From an uncultured Collinsella sp. (GTDB taxonomy: Bacteria > Actinomycetota > Coriobacteriia > Coriobacteriales > Coriobacteriaceae), in contig CAJLTA010000007.1 in NCBI GenBank assembly GCA_905209455.1, positions 12,636 to 76,635 of the forward strand: a stretch of DNA of 64,000 nt. Reading direction: 5' to 3'. The translations under genes were made by a program, and so were the position numbers. Of the stretch, positions 44,896 to 53,545 are shown one piece after another. The notes beneath the pieces were generated by a model. The model was not told the DNA's origin, made no database searches, and was given only the letters and a program-made list of their open reading frames with translations. Within the stretch, counting starts at the first letter, position 1. The number at the start of each line of letters is the position of its first letter.

Positions 44896-45966
44896 CTACC
44901 GACAAACCAAATGGATCCTACTCGCATCGAAATGCATGCGCAGCGTCTCGCCTGCTTGCGGCAGCTCGTCGACAGGCACGCCCACCTTGTTGACCTTCCA
45001 CTGCAGACGTGTGGGCGCATCGACGCGCGGCACGTCCAGCAGCACCAGCCGCTCAAAGCGCGAATCGCTCACACGGGCCACGTGCAAATCATAGCTGTTG
45101 CGTCCCCGCTCCGCGCGATTGTCAACATGGAAGTAGCTTGCGCGAATGCCCAGGTACGCTGCATTATCGGGAACCTCGCGACCCACGTTAAAGGTCATGC
45201 CCCAGTCGAGGGCCTCAACTTCTTCGTCGCCGATCTTGCGCGCCCGGCTTGTGTTCTTGCAGCCCGTCAGGCGCAGTGCCGCCAGCGTCTGCGGACGGCG
45301 GACCACGTCCTCGACGGAGCCGATCTCCTCCACATGCCCGTCGTGCATCACGCAGATGCGCCCGCACAGGCGGCACGCTTCGTCGATGTCGTGGCTCACG
45401 TAGAGCACGGTGCGGTTGCATACATCGAACAGGTCGAGCATGTTCTGTTCGAGGGCGCTCTTAAGATAGGAATCGAGTGCGCTCATGGGCTCGTCGAACA
45501 TAAAAATGCCCGGATGCGCCGCCACCATGCGGGCAAGCGCCACACGTTGTTGCTGCCCGCCCGAGAGTCGCGCGGGATAGCGGTCGGCAAAATCGGACAG
45601 ACCGAAAATGCCCAGATAGCGCTCGGCGAGCTTTTTGCGCGCGGCGGCGTCGCCCGCATCCTTTACACCGGCGCATACGTTATCGGCCACCGTCATGTTG
45701 GGAAACAGCTGATAGTTTTGGAACAGCAGGGCGCATTTTCGCTCCTGGGGCGAAAGGTTGATGCCCGCCGCCGAGTCAAAAAAGGTCACGCCGTTGACGA
45801 CGATCTTGCCCTCGTCGGGCGTCTCCACGCCGGCGATGCAGCGCAGCGTACAGCTCTTGCCGCAACCCGAGGCACCGAGCAGCGCCACACGATCCTCGCC
45901 GGTCTCAAGCTGCACGTCGAGCATAAACCCGGGATAGCGCTTTTTGATATCCAGAACGAGCGACAT
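44896..45966 (-). CDS. modC: Molybdate ABC transporter ATP-binding protein
   Basis: ATPase of the molybdate importer. Walker A GASGCGKS, signature LSGGQQQR, Walker B GIFMFDEP and the switch SHDIDEA are present in the first 220 residues. The C-terminal 130 residues correspond to a MOP/TOBE-like regulatory domain, though weakly conserved. The length is 356 aa. It is downstream of modB with 3 bases between. Confidence 0.9.
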   Translation of the reverse strand: MSLVLDIKKRYPGFMLDVQLETGEDRVALLGASGCGKSCTLRCIAGVETPDEGKIVVNGVTFFDSAAGINLSPQERKCALLFQNYQLFPNMTVADNVCAGVKDAGDAAARKKLAERYLGIFGLSDFADRYPARLSGGQQQRVALARMVAAHPGIFMFDEPMSALDSYLKSALEQNMLDLFDVCNRTVLYVSHDIDEACRLCGRICVMHDGHVEEIGSVEDVVRRPQTLAALRLTGCKNTSRARKIGDEEVEALDWGMTFNVGREVPDNAAYLGIRASYFHVDNRAERGRNSYDLHVARVSDSRFERLVLLDVPRVDAPTRLQWKVNKVGVPVDELPQAGETLRMHFDASRIHLVCR

Positions 45967-45969
45967 GGC

Positions 45970-47412
45970 CTATCGATCTCCCTGCAAAGCGGCATCATCG
46001 CGCATGAGCTCGGCCAGCGCCTCGCGATCGATACGCAAGGCATCGCCGCCCGCCGGGTCGAGCGAATCGCCCTGTCCGGCAAGATCTTTGATCCGCTTGC
46101 GCTCCGCACGGGAAAGGCCCCGCTCGCGATACTTTTGCGAATGCGCCGTGTACATGTTGATGAATAGGATGACCAGGAAACTGAACGCAATCACAACGGC
46201 GACCCAAAAGAGGGCCACCGACGTGTTGCCGCCCATCCACTCAAAGTAAATCGCAATGGGGATGGTCTGCGTAATGCCGGCGTAGTTGCCCGCAAAGAAC
46301 AGCGTGCAGCCAAACTCTCCCATCGCGCGGGCAAAGGCGAGGACCGTACCAGCGGCAATAGAAGGCCACCCAAGCGGCATCATAAGCTTGGCAAAGATGC
46401 GACGCTCGGACCATCCCAGGGTTCGCGCGGCGTCAAGCATCTGCGTGTCGAGGCTCTCAAAGGCGCCGAGCGCCGTACGGTAGACCAGGGGGAACGATAC
46501 CACCACGGCAGAGATCACCGCCGCCGGCCACGTAAAGACGATCGAGACGCCGTGCGCGATAAGCCACTGGCCAACATTGGTCGATCGACCAAATAGCATA
46601 AGCAGCAAAAAGCCGCACACCGTAGGCGGCAGCACCATAGGAATCGTAAAGACCGAGTCGAGCAGGCCCTTGATGCGACTCGAGGTACCCATAGTCTTCC
46701 ACGCGGCGAACAGGCCCAGCGCAAAGGAGATCAGCAGGGCAAGGCCGCTCGTTTTTATGGACACCCAAAACGGGCGATAGTCGATGTCGCCCAAAAAGGA
46801 GGTCAGAGAGGTCCAGGGCCCCTGCTCATCCCGCAATACGACAGACGATGCCTCTACCATTTGAGCGCTATCAAGCCAACGCGCGCCGCCCTTGGCATCA
46901 CCCGAGGCTGATGCAATCACCACATAGCGGTCCCCATCCGCACCGCGCTCGTCAAAGCTATAGGTATACCCGCCGGAATCAAACGTTGTTTCCGCCGTGA
47001 CATACCAAGGAAGATCCACGTCCCCCAGCTGCGCACCTCCCATGCAGTTTGCGCTGTCGAGCTTACAGACGAGGGCCTTGAGACCCGATACGCACTCGTT
47101 GTCCTGCGGATCCAATCCATACTTCTCGACCGCCTTGGGCGATATCCACACCACAACGCGATCGGCAGCAGGCGCCACCACAAGGTCCACGTCCTCGTCA
47201 ACGGGAAACCGGTAGCCCTCAGGCTGGCCCTCCATGGCACGAGCGGTCCCCTTGGCCAACCGCTCAAAACCCTCGATCCCATAGGAAAGCCCATGAGCGG
47301 TCGCAGCAGCCTGGGCCCCGTCCTCAGCGTCCCCAGCAAACGCAAATCCCGGCACCCAGCAAAGCGCGAAGGTCAAAGCACAGGCGACAAGCATGCGGAA
47401 TCTATTAAGCAC
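45970..47412 (-). CDS. modB: Molybdate ABC transporter permease with extracytoplasmic N-terminal domain
   Basis: 480 residues, about twice the normal ModB. A signal-peptide-like start (RMLVACALTFALCWVPGFAFAG) is followed by about 190 residues of soluble sequence with WISPKAVEKYGLD and three cysteines. Residues 255-440 are a standard ModB permease: FALGLFAAWKTMGT, PMVLPPTVCGFLLL, and the EAA loop ARTLGWSERRIFAKLMMPLGWP. I chose the GTG at 47412 because GGAG lies 6 bases upstream. The N-terminal domain is unidentified and may bind metal or oxyanion outside the cell. Confidence 0.85.
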   Translation of the reverse strand: MLNRFRMLVACALTFALCWVPGFAFAGDAEDGAQAAATAHGLSYGIEGFERLAKGTARAMEGQPEGYRFPVDEDVDLVVAPAADRVVVWISPKAVEKYGLDPQDNECVSGLKALVCKLDSANCMGGAQLGDVDLPWYVTAETTFDSGGYTYSFDERGADGDRYVVIASASGDAKGGARWLDSAQMVEASSVVLRDEQGPWTSLTSFLGDIDYRPFWVSIKTSGLALLISFALGLFAAWKTMGTSSRIKGLLDSVFTIPMVLPPTVCGFLLLMLFGRSTNVGQWLIAHGVSIVFTWPAAVISAVVVSFPLVYRTALGAFESLDTQMLDAARTLGWSERRIFAKLMMPLGWPSIAAGTVLAFARAMGEFGCTLFFAGNYAGITQTIPIAIYFEWMGGNTSVALFWVAVVIAFSFLVILFINMYTAHSQKYRERGLSRAERKRIKDLAGQGDSLDPAGGDALRIDREALAELMRDDAALQGDR

Positions 47413-47480
47413 GAAAAGCTCCAAGAGAATACAAGGACGGAGTGAAACACAAAACGATGGAATTATCGCGCCAAGCCGCA

Positions 47481-48356
47481 CTACTCGGAAAGCTCAAAGC
47501 CGTACTTAGCCCAAATCTTCTGGGCCTTCTTGTTGGTCAGGCAGAAGTCGATGAACGCCTTGGCTTCATCGGCATGCTCGGAGCTCTCGGCAACGGCACC
47601 CGGATACACAATGGGCTTGTGCGAATCCTCGGGACACACAAAGGCCTCCTCGATGCCGTCGTAGCGGAAGATATCGGAGCTGTAGACAAAGCCAGCCACG
47701 CAGTCGCCCGTGGACACATAGGCAGCAGCGGTACCAACTTTGTCGGCCAGGGCCACCTTGTCGGCGATCTCGGGAGCATACTCGCCATCGTCGCCCTCGG
47801 TACCGGTGTAGAGGCCCACGGAGGCCAGGGCCTGGTTGGCGTACTTGCCAGCGGGAACGGTCTTGGCGTCGCCGATGGCGATCTTGCCGTCCAGATTCGC
47901 GACGTCGGCGATGGCCTCGACCTTGGTGTCGGAGCCCTCGGCGCGAATGATCACGAGGTCGTTGACGAACATATCCTCACGGGTGTCGGTGCCGACGAGC
48001 TTGGCAGTCTCGGCATCATCCATGGTGCCCTTGGAAGCGGTGATGAGAACGTCGACCGTGGCGCCGGCACGCATCTGCTCGACAAGGTCGCCGGACGCTT
48101 TGAACTGCGTGTCGGCGAAGGTGGTGCCGGTCTGGTCGGTGTAGAGCTCCTGGACCTCGGGAAGGGCCTTCTCGAGGGAGTTAGCAGCAAAGACCTGCAG
48201 CTCGACGGTTTCCTTCTTGGGAGAGGCCTTGGCGGAGCCGGCATCGGATCCGGCCGGCTCGGACGTCTTGCTGCCCGAGCAGCCAGCAAGACCAAGGCCG
48301 GCAGCGGCGACAGCAGAAAGCGAGACGAATCCGCGGCGAGAAATCATATCGAACAT
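47481..48356 (-). CDS. modA: Molybdate-binding lipoprotein ModA
   Basis: Substrate-binding protein of the molybdate transporter, anchored as a lipoprotein. A twin-arginine-like RRGFVSLSAVAAAGLGLAGC signal ends in a lipobox cysteine. The mature part shows VFAANSLEKALPEVQELY, TASKGTMDDAE and NDLVIIRAEG, the ModA ligand-cleft segments. The length is 291 aa. AAAGGG lies 6 bases before the ATG at 48356. It is first in modABC. Confidence 0.92.
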   Translation of the reverse strand: MFDMISRRGFVSLSAVAAAGLGLAGCSGSKTSEPAGSDAGSAKASPKKETVELQVFAANSLEKALPEVQELYTDQTGTTFADTQFKASGDLVEQMRAGATVDVLITASKGTMDDAETAKLVGTDTREDMFVNDLVIIRAEGSDTKVEAIADVANLDGKIAIGDAKTVPAGKYANQALASVGLYTGTEGDDGEYAPEIADKVALADKVGTAAAYVSTGDCVAGFVYSSDIFRYDGIEEAFVCPEDSHKPIVYPGAVAESSEHADEAKAFIDFCLTNKKAQKIWAKYGFELSE

Positions 48357-48416
48357 ATTCAACCCTTTCGGACGTTTTGCCCGGGTACCCCACCGCGAGC
48401 TTTATTCTGTAACTAG

Positions 48417-48445
48417 ATTATACTTCCGCGCGAATAATGTTTGTG
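48417..48445 (-). promoter_or_regulatory. Possible modABC promoter
   Basis: Minus-strand -10 TATAAT (48422-48417), about 60 bases upstream of modA, with only a poor -35 (CACAAA) at 17-base spacing. A regulator may be involved. I see no molybdenum-cofactor riboswitch by eye. Confidence 0.4.
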
Positions 48446-48512
48446 ATAATGATTTCTCGCCTAATAAATTTCTTTTACCGATAACCCCGAGACGGCCGCA
48501 CTGTCGCTGCAT

Positions 48513-48547
48513 AAAAAAGGTGGAGCAGCCCGTAAGGTCGCTCCGCC
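48513..48547 (-). terminator. Terminator of moeA-mogA
   Basis: Stem GGTGGAGC/GCTCCGCC (48519-48526 with 48540-48547) followed on the minus strand by TTTTTT. It lies just past the mogA stop and separates moeA-mogA from modABC. Confidence 0.9.
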
Positions 48548-48560
48548 GCAGGTAGTGCGC

Positions 48561-49040
48561 TTATTTGGCGTGCCCACCGCCCGCCGTCATTTGGGCCGCA
48601 TGCTCCAACTGGTCGCTCACGGCCTCCCAGCTTTCGCGGGCCGCTTTCGTAGATCCCGGAAAGTTGATGACAAGCGTATACCCACGCTGCATGCACACGG
48701 CGCGCGAGAGCATAGCGCGGCGCGTCTTGGTCATGGAGTACGCACGGATTGCCTCTGCAATACCCGGCACATCGCGCTCGCAGACGGCACGCGTCGCCTC
48801 GGGCGTCACATCGCGCATCGAAAGCCCCGTACCGCCGCAAGTGAGCACGACATTGGCGTGGCACTCATCAGCGGCTTCCACAATGGCATCACCAATCTCG
48901 CTGGCGTCGTCGCGCACGACCACATGTGAGGCGACCGTCCAGCCCTGCGCCTCGATAAGTTCCTCGAGTGCAGCACCCGCCTCGTCCTGGGCAAGATCGC
49001 GCGTATCCGAGCACGTCACAATCGAAATCTTCAACTCCAT
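48561..49040 (-). CDS. mog: Molybdopterin adenylyltransferase MogA/MoaB
   Basis: Adenylates molybdopterin before molybdenum insertion. Motifs VTCSDTRDLAQDEAG, VLTCGGTGLSMRDVTPEA and LVINFPGSTKAARE are those of the family. The length is 159 aa. GGAGG lies 6 bases before the ATG at 49040. It follows moeA by 10 bases. MogA and MoaB cannot be separated with certainty. Confidence 0.9.
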   Translation of the reverse strand: MELKISIVTCSDTRDLAQDEAGAALEELIEAQGWTVASHVVVRDDASEIGDAIVEAADECHANVVLTCGGTGLSMRDVTPEATRAVCERDVPGIAEAIRAYSMTKTRRAMLSRAVCMQRGYTLVINFPGSTKAARESWEAVSDQLEHAAQMTAGGGHAK

Positions 49041-49050
49041 AGCATTCCTC

Positions 49051-50313
49051 CTATAGCGCCGTGCCCTCAGGCAGGTCGACACGCACGACATCCACGACGT
49101 CGCCCGCCTTGAGCTCGCACGGTCCTTCGTCAATACGCAGCAGGCAGTTGGCCCGCTGCATCGTGCCGAGCAACGCCGAATTCTGCGTCTTGGCCTCGGT
49201 CACCAACAGCTCATCGGTCTCGGGGTCGCGCAAAACCGTGGCGCGATCGAAGAAGCGTCGGTCCTGGCGCTTCTTCACGCCGCGCGTCAATATCGCCTGC
49301 TGCACGGGACGCGCCCCCTCGGCAAAACCGCGCATCTTGCGAATCGCCGGGCGCGCGAGCATCTCAAAGCCCACATACGCCGCCGCTGGATTGCCCGAAA
49401 GCCCCAAATACGGCTTGCCCCCAAGCAGGCCAAACGTGATGGCCTTGCCGGGACGCATCGAGATTCGATCGAACAGTACCTCGCCCTCGCGCCGGATGAG
49501 CGTCGTCACGTAGTCGTAATCGCCCGCCGAGGCGCCACCGCTCGTAATGACAAAATCGCACTCCTGCACGGCACGATGCACCAGTTCGGCGATCGCCTGC
49601 TCATCGTCGGGCGCAATGCCGTAGAACACGGGCTCGGCGCCGGCATCGAGTGCCTCGGCCATCAACGCCGACGAGTTGGAGTCGCGAATCTGCCCACGCG
49701 CCGGCAGCTCACTCGGCGCGACCAATTCCGTCCCTAGCGAGATGATGCCCACGCGCGGGGCGGCATGCACCTTCACGCTCGCATACCCGGCGCTCGCCAG
49801 CAAGCCGGCGCCTGCCGGAGCAACAACCTCGCCAGCACGCATCACGACGTCGCCGGCATGGGCCTCCTCGGCGGCAGAGCGAACATTCTCCCCTACCTTG
49901 GCAGGTGCCGAGAAGCTCACGTGCGAGCCCTCGTTGCCGTCACCGTCAAGTACCTCGACAATCTCGTATTTCACCACGGCATCCGCGCCCTCGGGCACCG
50001 GCGCGCCCGTCATAATGCGGACCGCATCGCCCACGCCGACCACGCCCTCAAAGACATGGCCCGCCGCCTCGTGCCCGATAACGTCGAGCGTCACCGGCGC
50101 CTCGCCAGATGCCTGCGCCAAGTCCGCGGAGCGCACGGCATATCCGTCCATAGCGCTGTTGGCAAACGGCGAGATGTCGATATCGGCCACCGCATCCTTG
50201 GCCAAGGGAAGACCGGCGGCCTGCCACACGGGAATCTCGACGAGATCGGTCGGAGCAACGTTCGACAGGACAATCGACTGTGCGTCATCCAGCGGAATGA
50301 GTTTCTCTGCCAT
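49051..50313 (-). CDS. moeA: Molybdopterin molybdenumtransferase MoeA
   Basis: Inserts molybdate into adenylated molybdopterin. It has FANSAMDGYAVRS, GDAVRIMTGAPVPEGADAVV, SLGTELV, TSGGASAGDYDYV and GLSGNPAAAYV, the full set of MoeA signatures. The length is 420 aa. The ATG at 50313 is preceded by AAGAGGTG. It is co-transcribed with mog and divergent from the CLC gene. Confidence 0.94.
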   Translation of the reverse strand: MAEKLIPLDDAQSIVLSNVAPTDLVEIPVWQAAGLPLAKDAVADIDISPFANSAMDGYAVRSADLAQASGEAPVTLDVIGHEAAGHVFEGVVGVGDAVRIMTGAPVPEGADAVVKYEIVEVLDGDGNEGSHVSFSAPAKVGENVRSAAEEAHAGDVVMRAGEVVAPAGAGLLASAGYASVKVHAAPRVGIISLGTELVAPSELPARGQIRDSNSSALMAEALDAGAEPVFYGIAPDDEQAIAELVHRAVQECDFVITSGGASAGDYDYVTTLIRREGEVLFDRISMRPGKAITFGLLGGKPYLGLSGNPAAAYVGFEMLARPAIRKMRGFAEGARPVQQAILTRGVKKRQDRRFFDRATVLRDPETDELLVTEAKTQNSALLGTMQRANCLLRIDEGPCELKAGDVVDVVRVDLPEGTAL

Positions 50314-50523
50314 ATGCACCTCTTAATGCCACGGCGCACAACAGGGGCGCCGATTCTTTATGCTTGTCTCAGTATAATCCCCCGACGCACGACCGCGACT
50401 CGGCCTGTACCCGCAAATACACCTGTCGGTTGCAGGCCACGAAACAGAATGGAAACCAACCCACCGGCTCGTCGCGTTTACCGCGTTTTATAATGCTTGC
50501 GTTACAACCTAAAAGAGGAACAT

Positions 50524-51945
50524 ATGGCTCATAACGACAAACCCGAAAGCGCAAACGAGGCGCAGGATCATTCCCAGCCGCTCGACGACGGCGGTTTTTT
50601 CTCCCTGAACGACGTCATCATGGCTGGCAGGCATCAGATCACCCGTTCCGAGCATCTCTTAGCTGCCGACACGCGCCGCAATGTCCGCAACCTACTCGCA
50701 AGCGCCAAGTTGCTCGCACTCGTCGTCATCGTCTCGCTCGCCATGGGCGTTGCCGCTTGGGCGTTTTTGGCCTCGTTGAATATCGCGACCGACTATCGCG
50801 AGCACCATGCGTGGATTTACGTGCTGCTTCCCGTTGTGGGCGTTGCAACCGCATGGGTGTACAAAAACCACGGCCTTGCCGCCAAACGAGGCAACAACCT
50901 GGTCATCGACTCCGCTCTGGGCACACGTCTCATCCATATGCGCATGGCCGTCCTCACCTTCGTCTGCTCCACGCTCACGCACCTAACGGGCGGATCGGCC
51001 GGTCGCGAGGGAGCCGCGGTGCAGATTGGCGGTACCATCGCCAGCAACATCTCGAGCCTCGCCCACCTCAAAAAGCATGACCACCACGACCTCATGCTCG
51101 CCGGCATCTCGTCGGCCTTTGGCGCCGTATTCGGTTCGCCCCTTGCCGGCGCGTTCTTTGGCATGGAGATGTGTTTTATCGGCAAGATCGACTACACCGC
51201 GGGCATCTACTGTCTGGTCGCCTCGTTTACCGGCTACTTTACATCACTCGCCCTGGGTACCGAGTACGAAGCGAATGTCATCGCCAGCGTTCCCAACATG
51301 ACACCACGGACGGTTGCCATCGTTGTTATCAGCGCCATTATCTTCGGTCTGACGGCACGCCTCTTTGCCTGGTCGGTTCGAACCGTCAAAAGCCTGTACG
51401 GTCGCTTTATCACCAACTACCTTGCTCGCGCACTCGTGGGCGCGCTCGTGGTGCTCGCGGCATACGCGATGCTCGGCGCCTGGAAGTATGCCGGCCTTGC
51501 CACCTGGCTCTCGGGCGCCGGGTTCGCCGGTAACACGACCCTGGCGGACGCAGCCATCAAGCTCGTGGTGACGGCGCTTACCCTGGGTGCGGGCTTCCAA
51601 GGCGGCGAGGTCACGCCCCTGTTTGGCATCGGTGCGGCGCTCGGCGGCTGGATCGGTTGCCTCGTCGGTATCGACCCCAGCTTTCTGGCGGCGCTGGGCA
51701 TGCTCGGTGTTTTCTGCGCCGGCCTTAACGTGCCCATCACCACCTGTATGATGGCCATCGACCTGTTCCACGGCACGGCAGCCGGCTTCTTCGTGATCGT
51801 GGCGTTTATCAGCTATCTTGTCGGCGGCCACCGCGGCGTATATCCCGCGCAGCGCATTGTCTCGCCTAAACGCCGTTCGCTTATTGTGGATGAGGGCGGT
51901 ACGGTAGCGGATGCTATCGAGCGCCACAACGACCTGATAGAGTAG
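50524..51945 (+). CDS. CLC-family anion channel or antiporter, CLC-F-like
   Basis: 473-residue membrane protein of the CLC chloride channel superfamily. GGSAGREGAAVQIGG replaces the usual GREGP motif, and the first selectivity region reads RGNNLVID. Later GAGFQGGEVTPLFGIGAALG and VFCAGLNVPITTCMMAIDLF are family segments. The NNL and GGSAGREG(T/A)AVQ pattern resembles fluoride-specific CLC-F antiporters, but this is from memory. GAGGAAC precedes the ATG at 50524. A TATAAT lies at 50489-50494. I see no fluoride riboswitch upstream. Confidence 0.8.
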   Translation: MAHNDKPESANEAQDHSQPLDDGGFFSLNDVIMAGRHQITRSEHLLAADTRRNVRNLLASAKLLALVVIVSLAMGVAAWAFLASLNIATDYREHHAWIYVLLPVVGVATAWVYKNHGLAAKRGNNLVIDSALGTRLIHMRMAVLTFVCSTLTHLTGGSAGREGAAVQIGGTIASNISSLAHLKKHDHHDLMLAGISSAFGAVFGSPLAGAFFGMEMCFIGKIDYTAGIYCLVASFTGYFTSLALGTEYEANVIASVPNMTPRTVAIVVISAIIFGLTARLFAWSVRTVKSLYGRFITNYLARALVGALVVLAAYAMLGAWKYAGLATWLSGAGFAGNTTLADAAIKLVVTALTLGAGFQGGEVTPLFGIGAALGGWIGCLVGIDPSFLAALGMLGVFCAGLNVPITTCMMAIDLFHGTAAGFFVIVAFISYLVGGHRGVYPAQRIVSPKRRSLIVDEGGTVADAIERHNDLIE

Positions 51946-52032
51946 ACGTTAGTATTCGCCGTGCAGCCACAATCGGGGGCAATTCGACCTGAGCGCGACC
52001 GCACCGTCACGTCATACGCCAGGAGTCGCCCC

Positions 52033-52995
52033 ATGCACGCAACTAATTTTGGTCGCACGCTCATCATCGCCAACCCTGCCGCCCAGTCGGGTGCGGCGCG
52101 CGAGGTCGCTGAGCGCCTGCAGCGCTTTTTGGACATGACCGCGCGCGCATCCCAGTTTGATCTGGTGCTAACCGAGCACATGGGACACGCCAAGGAGCTT
52201 GCCGCACAGGCTCAGGGCTATCGTACCGTTATCGCACTCGGCGGCGACGGCGTGATCCACGAGGTCGTCAACGGGCTTATGACACAGGATGAGGCGGTCC
52301 GGCCCGCTCTTGCCGTCCTGCCCGTAGGCTCCGGCAACGATTTTGCCCAAACGCTCGGTATCGATGATTTCTCCGGTAAGGGTTTTGGCGCGCTGCTCAC
52401 CTGCGAGCTGCAGCGTCAGGACATCGGGCGCATTCGCTCATGGAACCCCGCAAACGGCAGCGGCGAGGCTTCCGTTGTGTACTACGACCAGACGCTTTCG
52501 GTCGGCATCGATGCCGCCATCGGCCTGGGCACCACCGAACTGCGCAAAAAGACCGGCTTGACGGGCGCGCCGCTCTACACCCTTTCGGGACTTGAGCAGT
52601 TTGGCCTGCGCTATCGCAACTACCCCATGACAGTCAGCTTTGACGGGGCGCCCGCCGAGCGCGTGAGGGCGATCATCATGGCGATTCAGCTGGGCCCCAC
52701 GTATGGCTCGGGCTATCGCATCTGTCCCGATGCCGACCCCTGCGACGGCATACTCGACGTCTGCTACGCCTGCGGCCCCGTCCCTCGTGCGGTCGCGCTT
52801 CCCATGTTCCTTTCGGCCAAAGATGGCCACCACACCAAGCTGCCACCGGTTCGCATGCGCCACTGCCGCCATGCCGAGCTCACTTTTGAGGAGCCAGACT
52901 ACCCCATCCAAGCCGACGGCGAGCCCATCGTCGCCTCGCGCATCGAGGTCGACATCCTCGCCGGCGCCCTCCATGTCTGGCGCCCCACCCGCTAA
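52033..52995 (+). CDS. Diacylglycerol kinase family lipid kinase (YegS/DgkB-like)
   Basis: 320-residue enzyme that phosphorylates diacylglycerol or a related lipid. The nucleotide-binding region shows IIANPAAQSG, VIALGGDGVIHEVVNGLM and VLPVGSGNDFAQTLG, the hallmark GGDGT-like and GSGNDF motifs. AGGAG lies 7 bases before the ATG. It follows the CLC gene by 88 bases on the same strand. Confidence 0.88.
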   Translation: MHATNFGRTLIIANPAAQSGAAREVAERLQRFLDMTARASQFDLVLTEHMGHAKELAAQAQGYRTVIALGGDGVIHEVVNGLMTQDEAVRPALAVLPVGSGNDFAQTLGIDDFSGKGFGALLTCELQRQDIGRIRSWNPANGSGEASVVYYDQTLSVGIDAAIGLGTTELRKKTGLTGAPLYTLSGLEQFGLRYRNYPMTVSFDGAPAERVRAIIMAIQLGPTYGSGYRICPDADPCDGILDVCYACGPVPRAVALPMFLSAKDGHHTKLPPVRMRHCRHAELTFEEPDYPIQADGEPIVASRIEVDILAGALHVWRPTR

Positions 52996-53003
52996 CCCAA
53001 CCT

Positions 53004-53072
53004 AAGTTGCGGTGAAATAGGGACTGTTTATGCAGCTAAAGCCGCAAAACAGTCCCTATTTCACCGCAACTT
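53004..53072. repeat. AAGTTGCGGTG palindrome, copy 4
   Basis: Perfect outer arms AAGTTGCGGTGAAATAG and CTATTTCACCGCAACTT. The inner stem is GGGACTGTTT/AAACAGTCCC, unlike the GTTCCTG stem of the other copies, so the two sides changed together. It lies between two convergent genes. Confidence 0.92.
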
Positions 53073-53081
53073 ATGAGGAGG

Positions 53082-53462
53082 CTATTCGTCGCTGCCCGGC
53101 TTGCGACGGTTGGCCTTTTTAATGGCGTTGAAGCGTTTGTCGTTGAGCCTGCGCTGGCGAGAGCGTTGAGGCACCTTGGTCTTTACGCGTCGACGCGGTG
53201 GACGCCCGCGACGCTCAAGCTCTGCCCTCAGCTTACGCAAACAGCTCGCACGATTCTGGAACTGACTGCGGCTCTCGCGCGCCGTCACGGTAATCCCCGA
53301 AGGGATATGCTTCATGCGCACCGCCGAGTCCGTCGTGTTCACGCCCTGTCCGCCCGGACCCGTCGCACGAAACACCTGCACCTCGCAATCGCGCGCCAAC
53401 TCCTCGACCGACATCTCGGCATAGCGCGCATACTCGCGCCATTCCATCTTGTTCTCATCCAT
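53082..53462 (-). CDS. Peptide chain release factor-like protein (ArfB/YaeJ type)
   Basis: 126 residues containing the GGQ peptidyl-tRNA hydrolysis motif (RATGPGGQGVNTTDSAVR) and a strongly basic C-terminal tail, the layout of ribosome-rescue factors. It lacks the stop-codon recognition domains of RF1/RF2. An alternative is the RF-H-like repair factor. GGGAGG lies 7 bases before the ATG at 53462. Confidence 0.82.
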   Translation of the reverse strand: MDENKMEWREYARYAEMSVEELARDCEVQVFRATGPGGQGVNTTDSAVRMKHIPSGITVTARESRSQFQNRASCLRKLRAELERRGRPPRRRVKTKVPQRSRQRRLNDKRFNAIKKANRRKPGSDE

Positions 53463-53482
53463 ATCAGCACCTCCCCTCATAC

Positions 53483-53518
53483 AAAAAATGTGACAAAGGG
53501 ACAGTCCCTTTGTCACAT
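53483..53518 (-). terminator. Palindrome acting as the xpt terminator
   Basis: Perfect 15-bp arms (53488-53502 and 53504-53518) around a single central base, reading ATGTGACAAAGGGAC, followed on the minus strand by TTTTTT. A degenerate relative is at 61604-61635, so a dispersed palindrome may have been adopted as a terminator. Confidence 0.85.
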
Positions 53519-53545
53519 CGCATACCAATCGCTTGTGTTGCGCGC

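Noticed and set aside
48357..48560. Molybdenum-cofactor riboswitch before modA
   Set aside because: The region holds a terminator and a promoter-like sequence but no recognisable aptamer.
50314..50523. Fluoride riboswitch before the CLC gene
   Set aside because: I could not find the conserved pseudoknot sequence by eye. A covariance search would settle it.
10955..53072. CRISPR-like array made of the AAGTTGCGGTG repeats
   Set aside because: The copies are single, far apart and palindromic with paired interiors; there are no regular spacers and no cas genes.
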